Origin: an uncultured Armatimonadota bacterium
Lineage (GTDB): Bacteria > Armatimonadota > Fimbriimonadia > Fimbriimonadales > Fimbriimonadaceae
Direction of reading: 5' to 3'
Length of the DNA stretch: 32,352 nucleotides
NCBI GenBank assembly: GCA_903833215.1
Contig: CAILEM010000057.1
Location: 1 to 32,352, forward strand
Position numbers and translations under genes: made by a program. Position 1 is the first letter of the stretch. Every line of letters starts with the position of its first letter. Under the pieces are notes generated by a model. It worked only from the letters and a program-made list of their open reading frames with translations, was not told where the DNA came from and did no database searches. Shown here one piece after another: positions 32,213 through 32,352 of this stretch.

Positions 32213-32352
32213 CTAGTGTTCTGAGTCGTTAATCCCTCGACATCTATTGACTTTGTCGATTATTGATTCAGCGGATGCCGTCCACTTAAATGGCTTGGCG
32301 TCTCTGTTGTGAATTCGGAGGTAGTCCTTGATGGTTTCTTCCAGTTCGGCGA
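32213..32352 (-). CDS. IS630-family transposase, C-terminal end (cut by the window edge)
   Basis: Reading the minus strand from the window edge gives 45 codons, AELEETIKDYLRIHNRD then AKPFKWTASAESIIDK and a stop at 32213-32215. This is the typical C-terminus of IS630/DDE-superfamily transposases (I..Y...HN....PF.WT..A..I..K). Only the tail is inside the window, so it cannot be said whether the gene is intact. No terminal inverted repeat or target TA duplication can be confirmed here. The dispersed repeat at 32024-32161 lies directly downstream. Confidence 0.75.
   Translation of the reverse strand, partial: AELEETIKDYLRIHNRDAKPFKWTASAESIIDKVNRCRGINDSEH

Noticed and set aside
1-32352. tRNA, rRNA, CRISPR arrays and prophage genes
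   Set aside because: I looked for tRNA-like cloverleaves, spaced identical repeats and phage structural or integrase motifs and saw none; a tRNA or Rfam scan would be more sensitive.

Overview
This is a roughly 32 kb piece of bacterial chromosome with moderate GC (about 50-55% by eye). It is densely coded on both strands and carries no rRNA, tRNA or CRISPR that I could see. Several traits point to the Armatimonadota, class Fimbriimonadia, although no marker gene proves it: a lipoprotein with H-X9-DG-type prepilin-like repeats, a SARP/BTAD regulator outside the actinobacteria, secreted beta-propeller and Ig-like repeat proteins, frequent TTG/GTG starts, and some genes with a -10 box only 6-7 nt before the ATG.

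Layout. The first 0.13 kb and the last 0.3 kb hold two inverted copies of a roughly 125 bp dispersed repeat. The right copy lies next to the C-terminal end of an IS630-type transposase. From 0.26 to 3.0 kb there are a small membrane protein, an orphan soluble histidine kinase with a cysteine-rich PAS region, and a lipoprotein made of two tandem prepilin-like repeats. From 3.09 to 7.24 kb a SARP-type regulator precedes a glycine-rich lipoprotein with HAF-like repeats. The promoter between them has exact 11-bp direct repeats at the spacing known for SARP targets. From 7.36 to 12.8 kb a secreted glycoside hydrolase (clan GH-A, arabinofuranosidase-like) is divergent from a 1128-residue secreted protein with an eight-blade PQQ-type propeller and eight Ig-like repeats. 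The 13.0-19.9 kb stretch holds accessory single genes: cupin, anti-sigma-like membrane protein, small membrane protein, Tat-exported ankyrin protein, DUF1801, GH36 alpha-galactosidase, MmcQ/YjbR and a GT-C glycosyltransferase.

The most system-like parts are two operons. The first (20.0-26.0 kb, + strand) encodes a DUF4331 domain split over two separately exported proteins, a membrane-anchored TPR protein, a CbiM-(PDGLE/CbiN-like)-CbiQ fusion, its CbiO ATPase and an exported NTF2-like protein, ending at a strong terminator. It looks like a Co/Ni-type ECF importer with its own extracytoplasmic accessory proteins. The second (31.9-28.7 kb, - strand) encodes a cytoplasmic kelch/galactose-oxidase-like protein, a small protein resembling an isolated pre-ATP-grasp domain, and a RimK-like ATP-grasp ligase. 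These three are joined by a 2-nt gap and a 4-nt overlap, suggesting an uncharacterised peptide- or amide-bond-forming system. Between the two lie a sugar isomerase/epimerase-like TIM barrel, a protein resembling bacterial eRF1-type (baeRF) families, and a three-BON-domain protein.

No gene-free stretch exceeds about 300 bases. The longer gaps (12797-13039, 13424-13667, 19853-20010, 31919-32212) hold only the promoter-like, hairpin and repeat elements listed, or nothing I can recognise.
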